From NCBI GenBank assembly GCA_944390115.1, contig CALXOW010000019.1, forward strand, positions 1 through 47,929: a stretch of 47,929 nt of DNA. The letters are read 5' to 3'. The DNA comes from an uncultured Anaerobiospirillum sp. (GTDB taxonomy: Bacteria > Pseudomonadota > Gammaproteobacteria > Enterobacterales > Succinivibrionaceae). The notes beneath the pieces were generated by a model. It saw only the letters and a program-made list of their open reading frames with translations, was not told where the DNA came from and did no database searches. A program made the position numbers and the translations under genes. Shown piece by piece: positions 17,067 through 25,412 of the stretch. Numbering within the stretch: the first letter of the stretch is position 1; every line of letters starts with the position of its first letter.

Positions 17067-17960
17067 ATGATTAAAGAGTACTTAGAGCCGGTATTTGTCA
17101 CGGGTACGGGCACGGACGTGGGCAAGACTTACGTTACAGCTTTGTTATGCCGGGCGCTCAACGATTGGCTTAAGGCCGGTTCGCGTGGCGTTGTGCGCTA
17201 CTATAAGGCTGCTATCAGTGGCTCGGCTAACTTTTTTGACTCCGATGCCGGTTTTGTCATCAAGAACGCAGGCTTAGACCAAGACATTGCAACAGCCACC
17301 TCTTATCTCTATCGCGAGCCGGTCTCGCCCCATCTTGCTTACTGCAATGAGGTAGCTGCCGGAAATATGCCACTGAAGCCTTCTATGGCTGAGGCTTTTG
17401 CTGCCTGTGCTCATGTGCATGATAGCTGCGCTTTGACTGTGCTCGAGGGCAGTGGCGGCATTTATTGCCCGCTGTGGAGTTCACCTAAGTACCTGTCAGC
17501 GGCAGTTGCGGCCAACGCTTATCCATCAGCTGATGCGGGCGCTAGCGTGTTGCAGCGCGCCGAACTTGATGATTGCTGCACGATCTGTGATTTTATGCAC
17601 GTGCTGACTAAGTTCTACAGGGGTCTTAAGATCGTGGTAGTGGCCGATGCTAAGTTGGGCTGCATCAACGAAGTCCTGACCACGCTCCAGAGCTTGAAGC
17701 ACGAGGGCTTTGACTTAAATCGTGTGGCCATTATCCTTAACCACTACGAACCCAGCTCCCTGATGCAGCGCAACAACGTCGGCATGATTGAGTCCCTCAC
17801 CAAGGTCCCCGTAGTCGCTACTGTTGGTACTGGTCAAACAAGCCTCGAGCTTTCGTCAGAGCTCCGTCAGTTCTTTAGTAGCTCGGACCCTCTGCCTGAA
17901 GACTCCCGTCGTGCCTTATTCCAAATCTCCCAAGGCCTGAAGTGGTGGCCGCAGAAGTAA
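17067..17960 (+). CDS. bioD: Dethiobiotin synthetase (canonical BioD)
   Basis: A 297-residue BioD with canonical motifs: Walker A VTGTGTDVGKTYV (12-24), the catalytic-lysine region YYKAAISGS, LEGSGGIYCPL for the Mg-binding glutamate, and VVADAKLGCINEV, which the paralog at 1444 lacks. Typical BioD has about 225-240 residues. The excess includes a Ser/Ala/Cys-containing insert of about 40 residues between CPL and KIVVVADAKLG (about 145-185) and a C-terminal tail. It forms dethiobiotin, the substrate of the BioB half of the fusion 12 kb away. GAGGGG precedes the ATG. It is divergent from the GmrSD-like gene and is not in an operon with other bio genes. Confidence 0.93.
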   Translation: MIKEYLEPVFVTGTGTDVGKTYVTALLCRALNDWLKAGSRGVVRYYKAAISGSANFFDSDAGFVIKNAGLDQDIATATSYLYREPVSPHLAYCNEVAAGNMPLKPSMAEAFAACAHVHDSCALTVLEGSGGIYCPLWSSPKYLSAAVAANAYPSADAGASVLQRAELDDCCTICDFMHVLTKFYRGLKIVVVADAKLGCINEVLTTLQSLKHEGFDLNRVAIILNHYEPSSLMQRNNVGMIESLTKVPVVATVGTGQTSLELSSELRQFFSSSDPLPEDSRRALFQISQGLKWWPQK

Positions 17961-18243
17961 GATTGTCGACATAAGCTTGAGCCAGTGGCCAGAGGTGCAA
18001 GATAGACCAGAGCTCTAGATGCAAGATTGCCCTTGCTCGGCATAAGCTTGAGCGGAGGTTGCAGGGGAAGTTCGCGCTGATGGCCTTGGCGTGCTTTTGT
18101 GCTTAATTGAGGTTATGTCACGGGCAATTGAGCCTTGCTTCAGCTTTTGGTACACAATGGCTTAAATATCGGCGTTGTGTCCTTGTTTCAGGTGCTGAGA
18201 GGGCGAATATGGCTGAGAGCGGGCGCTTTTATGCAAAAAGGTG
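17961..18243. other. Intergenic region with short direct repeats
   Basis: No gene seen. The 13-mer CATAAGCTTGAGC occurs twice (near 17970 and 18042), and GATGCAAGAT-like and GGTGCAAGAT-like units sit between the copies, giving an imperfect duplication of about 70 bases. Function unknown. Confidence 0.4.
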
Positions 18244-18272
18244 TTGCAAGTTGCAACGCTCCTCCCTATAAT
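18244..18272 (+). promoter_or_regulatory. Strong sigma-70 promoter of the first tRNA-Pro
   Basis: TTGCAA (18244-18249), a 17-base spacer and TATAAT (18267-18272), ending nine bases before the tRNA. Confidence 0.85.
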
Positions 18273-18281
18273 GTGCGCCGT

Positions 18282-18358
18282 CGGTGATTAGCGCAGTCCG
18301 GTAGCGCAACTGGTTTGGGACCAGTGGGTCGGGGGTTCGAATCCCTCATCACCGACCA
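18282..18358 (+). tRNA. proM: tRNA-Pro (anticodon TGG)
   Basis: A 77-base cloverleaf with encoded CCA: acceptor arms CGGTGAT/ATCACCG, anticodon stem ACTGG/CCAGT around loop TTTGGGA (anticodon 18316-18318, TGG), and T loop TTCGAAT. It closely matches E. coli proM. It reads all proline codons through modified U34. Confidence 0.97.
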
Positions 18359-18369
18359 GAAGAAAAATG

Positions 18370-18389
18370 GCACCGTAAGGTGCTTTTTT
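18370..18389 (+). terminator. Terminator of the first tRNA-Pro
   Basis: GCACC (18370-18374) pairs with GGTGC (18379-18383), followed by TTTTTT. Confidence 0.9.
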
Positions 18390-18477
18390 CATATCCGGTG
18401 GCCATGAGTGCGCGCGCACAAATTTTGTAGCGCCGGTCATGCCTCTGAGGCTGCAAAACTTTGTATAATAGCCTTGT

Positions 18478-18554
18478 CGGTGATTAGCGCAGTCAGGTAG
18501 CGCAACTGGTTAGGGACTAGTGGGTCGGGGGTTCGAATCCCTCATCACCGACCA
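18478..18554 (+). tRNA. tRNA-Pro with rare anticodon AGG
   Basis: A near copy of the preceding tRNA, differing at only three bases: one in the D loop, the first anticodon base (T to A, giving AGG at 18512-18514) and one in the anticodon stem (C to T, giving a G-U pair). The acceptor, D and T arms and encoded CCA are intact. It has its own TATAAT at 18464-18469, though no clear -35 box, and its own terminator. Bacteria normally avoid A34 outside tRNA-Arg(ACG), because it needs conversion to inosine or reads poorly. This one would read CCU, or CCU/CCC/CCA if deaminated. Confidence 0.9.
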
Positions 18555-18564
18555 AAGAATCAAG

Positions 18565-18587
18565 AGCACCATAGGGTGCTTTTTTTG
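18565..18587 (+). terminator. Terminator of the second tRNA-Pro
   Basis: AGCACC (18565-18570) pairs with GGTGCT (18575-18580), followed by a run of T. Confidence 0.9.
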
Positions 18588-18638
18588 TATCTGGCGCTTG
18601 AGCGTGCACGTGCACGCAGTTTGCGACGGCCATGAAAA

Positions 18639-18703
18639 AGGCAGGCCTTGCGGGACCTGCCTCGGGCGGTAAGCCGCCCAAGTGCGGACTTGGTGGGCTT
18701 ACC
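18639..18703 (-). terminator. Flagellin terminator with a second large hairpin
   Basis: On the minus strand after flagellin, 18703-18668 forms a long hairpin (GGTAAGCC/GGCTTACC plus an inner CCAAGT/ACTTGG). Then 18662-18639 forms AGGCAGG/CCTGCCT followed by TTTTTC. The second is the intrinsic terminator. The GC-rich perfect palindrome GCGTGCACGTGCACGC lies beyond it at 18602-18617. Confidence 0.75.
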
Positions 18704-18804
18704 GTTAGCTTTCTATGTTGTGGCACTGCTTCTCAGCAGGCCTTTGTTCAGGCAGTAGTGATGTCTGCCTAAGATGACCTGTAATCGTTAGAGAGAGTAA
18801 TCTA

Positions 18805-19725
18805 CTACGAACCGAGCAGGCTTAAAGCGATGGTAGGACGCTGGTTAGCCTGAGCCAGTACGGTCTGCGAAGCCTGCTGAATGATGTTGTTCTGAGTCAG
18901 AGCAGCGGTCTCAGAGGCGAAGTCTGTGTCGCGGATACGCGAGCGAGCATCGGACTCGTTCTCAGAGATGTTGGCCTGGTTACGGATGGTGGCTTCCATA
19001 CGGTTCTGGATCGCACCTAAGTCCGCACGCTGGCCGTCAACCCATTGGATGAACTTATCAATATTGCCAATAACGGCTTCAGATGTACTTTGATTGCGAA
19101 CATCCCAAGTTAAGATATCTACACCATCAATATTGTTGGTAAATAAGCCAATAGTACCTGGGTTAACACCGGCCATCGAGCCAATGCCAGACATCTTGAA
19201 GTTACTGGACCAGTGTAAAGAGATCGTGTCGTCTTGATTGGAACCAACATGGAATCTCATGATGCCAGTTGATGCGATCAGGCTGACACCCGTACCATTG
19301 TCAGCGCCATCAAGGATCTTCTTGCCGGCAAAGGTGGTGTCTTCGGCAATACGGTTGATTTCTGCGCACAGTTGTGAAACTTCACGTTGAATTGCAGCAC
19401 GATCTTCTTGGCTATTGGTACCGTTGGCCGATTGGACGGCTAAGGTACGAATGCGTTGCAGCATGTTGGTGGTTTCGTCGAGCGCACCTTCAATGGTCTG
19501 GGCAAGAGCGATACCATCGTTGGCGTTGCGGTTACCTTGATTTAAACCATTGATTTGCGAGGTCAGGCGGTCCGAAATCATGAGACCGGCAGCATCGTCT
19601 TTTGCCGAATTAATGCGGAAGCCCGAAGCTAAGCGCTGGTAGCTAACATTCAAGGAATTGGTAGCATTGGTCAGCTTACGTTGGGCGTTGATCGACGATA
19701 CGTTAGTATTGACGTATAAGGCCAT
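18805..19725 (-). CDS. fliC: Flagellin
   Basis: A 306-residue flagellar filament subunit, exported through the flagellar type III system. The conserved N-terminal D0/D1 segment is MALYVNTNVSSINAQRKL with RLASGFRINSAKDDAAG (about 30-48) and NDGIALAQTIEGAL. The C-terminal D1/D0 segment has ENESDARSRIRDTDFA, LTQNNIIQQASQTVLAQAN and the ending ALSLLGS. The variable central domain (about 145-225) is short. No strong Shine-Dalgarno precedes the ATG; GAGAGA is the nearest. The upstream region carries five hairpins with a common loop and a weak candidate sigma-28 promoter, suggesting a long structured leader. No other flagellar genes are in the window. Confidence 0.97.
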   Translation of the reverse strand: MALYVNTNVSSINAQRKLTNATNSLNVSYQRLASGFRINSAKDDAAGLMISDRLTSQINGLNQGNRNANDGIALAQTIEGALDETTNMLQRIRTLAVQSANGTNSQEDRAAIQREVSQLCAEINRIAEDTTFAGKKILDGADNGTGVSLIASTGIMRFHVGSNQDDTISLHWSSNFKMSGIGSMAGVNPGTIGLFTNNIDGVDILTWDVRNQSTSEAVIGNIDKFIQWVDGQRADLGAIQNRMEATIRNQANISENESDARSRIRDTDFASETAALTQNNIIQQASQTVLAQANQRPTIALSLLGS

Positions 19726-19850
19726 CGTAGTTTCTCTCTCGCGATGCCTGATTTAGGCTGGAGAGGCGTCGATCTGTGAGGTGGGAATGCGGCGGCTGAT
19801 CGTGCTTAAGCTTTTGCTTAGATGCACTGATCCTGTGCCACTCCTTGCCT

Positions 19851-20020
19851 GAGCCAAAATAGGGGGGGCTCGTGCAAGGACGCAAACTTTAAGACGCATA
19901 GGGGGCGTCTATTTCACATTGTTTTGCCGTGCTGCTAAATAGGGGTGCAGCGCGCCTCAATCATCAAAATAGGGGGCGATGATTGTGGCTCAAGACCAAG
20001 TCGATATAGGGGGTGACTTG
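19851..20020. promoter_or_regulatory. Array of five hairpins with a shared TAGGGG loop upstream of flagellin
   Basis: Five consecutive inverted repeats each place the same sequence in the loop: stems 19851-19855/19867-19871, 19892-19897/19905-19910, 19928-19935/19947-19954, 19958-19965/19978-19985 and 19997-20002/20015-20020. The plus-strand loops are AAAATAGGGGG, ATAGGGG, TAAATAGGGGT, AAAATAGGGGGC and GATATAGGGGGT. The stems have unrelated sequences but all pair, which is covariation-like evidence for RNA structure within one locus. As flagellin leader RNA (minus strand) the loops would read CCCCUAU; if transcribed rightward, AUAGGGG. A long structured 5' leader or a separate small RNA are both possible. 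Confidence 0.8.
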
Positions 20021-20672
20021 CTCTTACGACGATCTAAACCTAACCAGTTAATCAGGCTAGTTGCAAACTTATGTCCTACCCTCAGCACGAATCGGGCCAA
20101 CTTTCCCTCACCACCTTTTTCCTCTTAACACACAAGGCCGCTCTGCCCGCTCTCTTGTGACCGCTTGTTTGCGCCTAAAACCTTTTATTTATCAGCTTTT
20201 TGCCTCTGAAAATTTTGCCGCTCTCTCTCTTCGTAAACTTCCTGACGCTGAGTTCGGAGTGGATTGGAGTTTAGGTCCTGGAGGAAAGCGTGTGGCAAGA
20301 GGCGGCAAAAATTGGCCACTGTTTAGATCGGCCTATTGCGCGGCCAACTGTGCGCTCTATTTCACGGTCGATTGCGTGGTCGGCTAATCGGTAGTTTGCC
20401 GTGTGTAGGGCTTTGGTTTCTATTTAGAGGCAAGATCGCGCAACTGTCCATACGATGGCCCGGCGCTGTGGTCAAGTCTGGTACAAACTGGTCACTTTTG
20501 GTAAGTTGTCTCTTTCTGCGTTGGTTTTGTCGCCATCGCTTGAGCGTTGCATCTTAGTGCTATCAGCTCCTTTCGGGGGCAGGTGCTGAGCGAGTTTGAT
20601 TGTTTTGGGTAGAAGTCGCGCTGGGGCGTGACGCAGCTTGCTCTTTGGTCGCGGGTTCCGTCGAGGTTTGTC
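20021..20672. other. Region between the hairpin array and the JetD-like gene
   Basis: No convincing gene. On the minus strand, AAAATTTT (20216-20209), 12 bases and GCTGATAA (20196-20189) weakly resemble a sigma-28 flagellar promoter. If used, it would give flagellin a leader of about 450 bases containing all five hairpins. An open frame at 20061-20387 has no ribosome site or family-like sequence. Confidence 0.35.
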
Positions 20673-23093
20673 TTGATCCGATATAAAGATTTGGTGACGC
20701 AGCTGCGTCGCAACTACGAGCGTGATAATGGCTTTTTGCTGCTGTCACGCCCTGAATCCTATCCGTACAAGGTGTCGGTGCGAGCACCGAACTTTGACTA
20801 CATGATTAACCATCTCTCGGAGGTACGCGCCTGGCAAGAAGAGTACGAGAAAAGCGACTTAGCCCCGTTCTTAGTCTATGAAAAGCGCCGGGGCAAGAAC
20901 GGCTTTGGCCAGCATCGCATGCTCGCTAAGGTCTGCTTTGCGTCGCGCTACGATTTTGAGCATTGGATTGCCCCTGAAAAGTGCCCGATCAAGCACCGCC
21001 ATGACTATATCCTGATTGAAAAGGCCCATCAGGTCGCTGACTATGTACGCAACAAACCACAAGTGCAGACCTTGGCCGAAAAGCTGCGCACCAATCGCGC
21101 CGCTATGACCGAGTCCGAGCTCTATGCAGTGCGTACCGAGCCTCTGTTTATCAATATGCATACGGTACCGGTTGAGGGCGCTGATTCTTCGGTGCGTGGC
21201 ACCGTGATCTTGGCGGGCATCGATCGCCTCTTGCACGGTCATGAGGGCGAGTATCTCACGGCCGATATCGTCAATGAGCGATATATCGAATGCCGTCAGG
21301 CCCAAGTCACCGCTTTTAGGTATGCTTTAGCTGAAGCTGAAGGGGTCGACTGCTTAGATCGGGTGCGCCCTGCCACTGCGCTGGTCGGAGGCCAAGTTAA
21401 GATTATGCCCGCAGTTGCGGCAGCGCCTAAGGATGCACTCTACTGCTATGACATCAAGCCCGATAAGCTTATGGCAGCGGCGCGCCGGGCCTATGCCCAA
21501 GGCAATACCGTAGTACCACCTCCTGAATTTGCTATGTTTGGCCTAGCGACGGCCAAGGTCCACTATGTGGTCAACCACCATAAGGTCAGCCCGACCTTGT
21601 TTGCCCCTCCGGCAGGTGCGGCGCTGCGCGAGCAAGATCAATGGGATGTCTACAGTGCCTCCAATCTTAAGGCCGGAGTGCGCGCGGACGATCCTGACTA
21701 CGGCACGTCAGTTGATCCTGACATGTTCATGACCGACGAGGAGTGGACGGCCTATAACTTAGGCACTGATCGCTTTGCCTTTGAGGCGGTACCAGGTTCC
21801 TTTGAGGCCTTAGATGAAATCAAATTCCGCATTAAAAAGTCGTTCTATCCGGAGCTGGCGCCCGATTCGCCTGAGTTTGCGCGGCGCAGTGCTGGGCTTG
21901 AGGCTTTTATGCTGGAGCATCCGCGTAAAGCGGCGGAAATGGCGCGCGACTTCTTGCTCGCGGTACAGTTAGTCGACTATATGGCGGCGCTCAAGCGCCC
22001 GTTAGAGCTGTATTGCCGTCAGCTCGCCTTGCCGCATATGGACTCCAAATTCATCGAGCGCAATTATGCCGTGCTCGATGAGCTCTTCTCCTTGTGCTTG
22101 GGTGATCTCTATCCTGTCCCCGAAGATGTCTTTGAGCTACCTAATTTACCGGATTCGGTGTTGCCGCTGCCGCCGCGCTCGGAGTTGGTCGCTGTGGTGC
22201 CAAAGCCAGGTCAGCACTTTGATTTGTTGGCACAGCTTGAGCCGGGGATACCTCAAGTTGAGCCGGGCATATCCCAAGTTGAGCCGCAGGTGCTTAAGGT
22301 TGGCGGTCCTGGTGAAAGTGGCTCTTGCGGGAGCGGGCGCTTGCGGGCGCTAAAGATCGATCCTGAGTTGCAGGCGGCAATTCGGATGCCTAAGCGTGGT
22401 TTTCGCGGCTTCTTGCAGCGCTGGACCTTTAAAGATAAGCCCGATATGGTGCGGGTGCGCTTACTCGATCCGAACTTGCTCTCTGGCTTTTTTATGCCCG
22501 GCTATGACCGCCCGATTGAGCTCTCGCTTGAGCTTTCGGCCTTAAAGGAGCTCGATGGCCCGTTCAAGCACGTCATCATTTGCGAAAACGAAGTGTCCTG
22601 CTTGGCTTTGCCGCGTATCTCCAACACCATCGCCTTATTTGGTTCGGGCTATGTGGCGCTGATGCTGGCCTTTGTGCCCTTTATGCACACGCGTGACGTT
22701 ATTTACTGGGGTGATATCGACACCCACGGCTTTGACATCCTAAACCGCTTACGTCAGTCCATGTTCGAGGTGCGCCGAGAGCTCACCTTGCAGCGCTACG
22801 GCAGCTATCATCCTGATTTTTCCTGTAAAAATTTGAACGTGCGCTCCATGTTCATGGACCAACTCACGCTCTTGAGCTATCAGGATAATTGGGTCACTGA
22901 AGAAAAGACAGTGGTGCAGCCGATGCCCGCTTTGCGCCGCGCGGAGCTGGAGTGTTATGAGGATTTAATCTCTAACAAGCACGGACGCAATCTGCGCTTA
23001 GAGCAAGAGTACATCCCCTTTGCGCAGGTCTTAGCCAAGCTCCACGAGCTCTTGCCTGAGGAGACTATCATCGCCCCTGAGCATTTCCAGTGA
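20673..23093 (+). CDS. Orphan JetD-like protein (DUF3322-DUF2220, Wadjet TOPRIM nuclease subunit), enlarged
   Basis: The C-terminal part (about 605-821, counted from a GTG at 20628) is DUF2220, the TOPRIM nuclease domain of JetD: HVIICENEVSCLALP with Glu653, IALFGSGY, and the acidic signature YWGDIDTHGFDILNRLR (693-709). DUF3322 is visible as an N-terminal segment (about 15-115) and as YCRQLALPHMDSKFIERNYAVLDELF (462-487). JetD normally has about 400 residues; here about 290 extra residues (roughly 145-430) and a Gly/Pro-rich linker (535-570) are inserted. In Wadjet, JetD cuts plasmids recognised by the SMC-like JetABC complex, but no jetA, jetB or jetC is in the window. The start is uncertain: TTG at 20673 has GAGG upstream; GTG at 20628 has no spaced site. 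Confidence 0.82.
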   Translation: MIRYKDLVTQLRRNYERDNGFLLLSRPESYPYKVSVRAPNFDYMINHLSEVRAWQEEYEKSDLAPFLVYEKRRGKNGFGQHRMLAKVCFASRYDFEHWIAPEKCPIKHRHDYILIEKAHQVADYVRNKPQVQTLAEKLRTNRAAMTESELYAVRTEPLFINMHTVPVEGADSSVRGTVILAGIDRLLHGHEGEYLTADIVNERYIECRQAQVTAFRYALAEAEGVDCLDRVRPATALVGGQVKIMPAVAAAPKDALYCYDIKPDKLMAAARRAYAQGNTVVPPPEFAMFGLATAKVHYVVNHHKVSPTLFAPPAGAALREQDQWDVYSASNLKAGVRADDPDYGTSVDPDMFMTDEEWTAYNLGTDRFAFEAVPGSFEALDEIKFRIKKSFYPELAPDSPEFARRSAGLEAFMLEHPRKAAEMARDFLLAVQLVDYMAALKRPLELYCRQLALPHMDSKFIERNYAVLDELFSLCLGDLYPVPEDVFELPNLPDSVLPLPPRSELVAVVPKPGQHFDLLAQLEPGIPQVEPGISQVEPQVLKVGGPGESGSCGSGRLRALKIDPELQAAIRMPKRGFRGFLQRWTFKDKPDMVRVRLLDPNLLSGFFMPGYDRPIELSLELSALKELDGPFKHVIICENEVSCLALPRISNTIALFGSGYVALMLAFVPFMHTRDVIYWGDIDTHGFDILNRLRQSMFEVRRELTLQRYGSYHPDFSCKNLNVRSMFMDQLTLLSYQDNWVTEEKTVVQPMPALRRAELECYEDLISNKHGRNLRLEQEYIPFAQVLAKLHELLPEETIIAPEHFQ

Positions 23094-23176
23094 TGCTGCT
23101 TTTGGATGGGGCGGGCGCTGGTGAGTAGGGGCGTGAAGGTTGGGGCTGGTTGTTGAGTGCTGGGCCTCAAAGAAAC

Positions 23177-23204
23177 AACCCAAGCTCCGACTGGGGCTTG
23201 GGTT
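23177..23204 (-). terminator. Terminator of lpxK
   Basis: A 9-bp stem, AACCCAAGC (23177-23185) with GCTTGGGTT (23196-23204). On the minus strand it is followed by GTTTCTTT. It sits between convergent genes and may work for both. Confidence 0.75.
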
Positions 23205-23213
23205 GGGGCAGAG

Positions 23214-24743
23214 CTAGCTTGGCTCTGAGGTTGTGCGCTTGCGCTTGAGTTCACGCGGCAGCTGCGATGGGTCGTGACTGCGCTGCTTCTTGAGCGCAAA
23301 AATGTCGTGCCCATCATCACTCTCGCTGTCGGTAGAACCGGCGCTGTCGGAGGCGGCATCCTTGCGGCTCTTCTTGAGCGATTTGCTGCGTTTAGCGCGA
23401 GTTGGCTTGGCCTCTTCATCCTCACTTGGCGCTTCCGTGCTATCCGCGCTTACCTCAGCTGGAGCCTCAGTGCTCTCGGCCGCTTCTGGAGCAGTCTCCT
23501 CAGAGGTTACTTCTGCTGCGAGCTGGTCGTCCTCAGGGATAGGCGAGGTCGAGGTCGTCTGCGCCACGCTGACGTCGGCGGCCGCCCCGGCGGGTGCGGC
23601 GGCTGCTACGGGGGGGCTTACGGGCTCAGCGCTTACCGGAGCGGTCGGCTCGCTTGCTGCAATTGGCTCAATGATATCGATCGGCTCGATCGGCGTTAAG
23701 GTGTAGCCCTTGGCCTCACGCTGCTTGCGGCGCTGCGCAACCTTGTAGTTGGCCTGCTTGATCTTGTTGACCACATCGTCGTAGAACTGCTTGCTCAGCT
23801 GGGCAGTGATGTTCAAGACGAAGATGTTGTTGAGGTTGTCGTCCTTGGCCTCAGCTTGGTACTTGATCGCATCCTTGGCCGTCATGATCACCGGCTTGGT
23901 TTGGGCCAGCTTCTTGAGCTTGTCCATACTGATGCGGCCGTGATCGCCTAACTCAACCTTTTGGGCGACGACATAGCCGCAGTCCTCTAAGGTCTTAAAG
24001 AAGCGATCGGGATTACCAATGCCAGCCAGCGCGCAGACCTTACTGAGCGGCTCTAACACCTCATGGCTCTCTTCGTTGAGCGGAGTGATCGAAGTCTGCT
24101 TGTAGCGCATTGGATAGTGGCCTAAGTGCGCGACCGCACCTGAAACCACAATGCAATCTACCGTCTTTAAGCGCCACTTGGCCTCACGTAATGGGCCTGC
24201 TGGGAGCAGGTGGCCATTGCCTAGCATGCGGGCACCGTCGAGCACGCAGATCTCAACATCGCGATCTAAGGCGTAATGCTGCAAGCCATCATCGGTGATG
24301 ATGACGTCCACGCCCAGACCTGCTAAGTAGTCGGCGCCCCGGCTGCGCTTAGGGTCAATCACCACTGGTACCTTGGTGGCACGGCGCATCAGGCACGGCT
24401 CATCGCCGTAAACCTCAGGAGTACCGCTTAACGGCACCTGGCATGGGAAGCTTGGGCAGTTGGACTTATAACCACGGGTTAAGATACCTGGGTTAAAGCC
24501 CCGGCTGCGCAGCTCTTGGGCCAGCGCAATGCAAATCGGAGTTTTGCCCGTGCCGCCTACGGTCAGACCGCCTACGACTACTACCGGAACCACCGGTCCG
24601 GTTTTATGGCATAAGCCATTGGCGTAAAACGAGCGGCGGGCAGCGGCGATCACCGCAAAAATGCCCGAAAAAGGCAACAATGGCAATTGCAGTAAGTAAG
24701 AAGACAGCGTCTTGCCATACCAAAGATTATTGAGAAAGGACAC
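23214..24743 (-). CDS. lpxK: Tetraacyldisaccharide 4'-kinase with long disordered tail
   Basis: An inner-membrane-associated P-loop kinase that phosphorylates the lipid A disaccharide to lipid IVA. The core (about 1-330) has an N-terminal membrane-associated segment, the Walker A in VVVGGLTVGGTGKTP (about 56-70), the RGYKS stretch, YGDEP, ITDDGLQHYALDRD and LLPAGPLRE. Family members have about 330 residues; this one has 509. The extra about 175 C-terminal residues are Ala/Pro/Glu/Ser-rich and then Lys/Arg-rich, with no recognisable domain. It starts with GTG at 24743, supported by GGAGG seven bases upstream. It is not next to msbA, its usual partner; kdsB is 8 kb away. Confidence 0.94.
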   Translation of the reverse strand: MSFLNNLWYGKTLSSYLLQLPLLPFSGIFAVIAAARRSFYANGLCHKTGPVVPVVVVGGLTVGGTGKTPICIALAQELRSRGFNPGILTRGYKSNCPSFPCQVPLSGTPEVYGDEPCLMRRATKVPVVIDPKRSRGADYLAGLGVDVIITDDGLQHYALDRDVEICVLDGARMLGNGHLLPAGPLREAKWRLKTVDCIVVSGAVAHLGHYPMRYKQTSITPLNEESHEVLEPLSKVCALAGIGNPDRFFKTLEDCGYVVAQKVELGDHGRISMDKLKKLAQTKPVIMTAKDAIKYQAEAKDDNLNNIFVLNITAQLSKQFYDDVVNKIKQANYKVAQRRKQREAKGYTLTPIEPIDIIEPIAASEPTAPVSAEPVSPPVAAAAPAGAAADVSVAQTTSTSPIPEDDQLAAEVTSEETAPEAAESTEAPAEVSADSTEAPSEDEEAKPTRAKRSKSLKKSRKDAASDSAGSTDSESDDGHDIFALKKQRSHDPSQLPRELKRKRTTSEPS

Positions 24744-25412
24744 GGGATTCCTCCCCGATTGAAAAACGCACCAGTCACCATAGTTAGTGGCAACCGAGCT
24801 CTTGGCTCATCCTAAGCCTTAAGCCCCACACACCGTCCACAGTTAGCATCTACTTTACTGCAAGTCATTGGCACTTGCGTGCCTTAAGTATTTACTTGCC
24901 ATGAAGCACCTGCTTACCATGGGCTTGTGAATTGTATCACAAAATGACAAACCAATAAAATTTAGACTCGGCATGCAAAAGCGCAGTGCTATGCCGTTTT
25001 TCGTAGTTACAACATGGACGCGCTGCTTTGGGAGCTACCTGCTGACATCATCTCTGCTTTCTGGGGAGCTTTTGGCCTTAATGGAGCGTAAGATCAATTG
25101 ACACGAGGCCCGTGGGCGGTTAGCATGGCGCATCGGTCCGGTGCGTGCACGCAACTGTGTACCGCCGACAAAGTGCAGGCCGCACGTAGTCCTAATAATT
25201 TCTTCACCGGCTGCCCTTTAAATTTTGACCTGCCGCCCCCACCTTAACAGAAAATGTTCTGAGCCAAGCTGCGCTCAATTTACTGTGAGTTGCTGCTGGG
25301 TGATAGTGGGTTGCGGCCCGATATAGCGCTTTGGCGCTTTAGTTTAGCTTTCTGTGCACACGGTCGTTAGATCGCGTCAACCTTGTCATTTTTGATCCAG
25401 CGTTAGTTTGGC
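24744..25412. other. Gene-free divergent region between lpxK and the repeat protein gene
   Basis: I see no gene, RNA or strong repeat. A small palindrome, CAGAA-AATG-TTCTG, lies near 25250. The region presumably holds the two divergent promoters, but no element is clear enough to call. Confidence 0.4.

Noticed and set aside
19851-20020. The flagellin-upstream hairpins as CsrA sites or as a CRISPR array
   Set aside because: Loops lack the GGA core of CsrA sites. The repeated part is only the short loop and the units are not equal-length repeats with spacers, so it is not CRISPR.
20061-20387. A 108-codon plus-strand frame upstream of the JetD-like gene
   Set aside because: No ribosome site, odd composition, overlaps the likely flagellin leader and promoter region.
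20628-24743. A complete Wadjet system around the JetD-like gene
   Set aside because: Flanking genes are flagellin and lpxK; no condensin-like JetA, JetB or JetC frame is present in the window.
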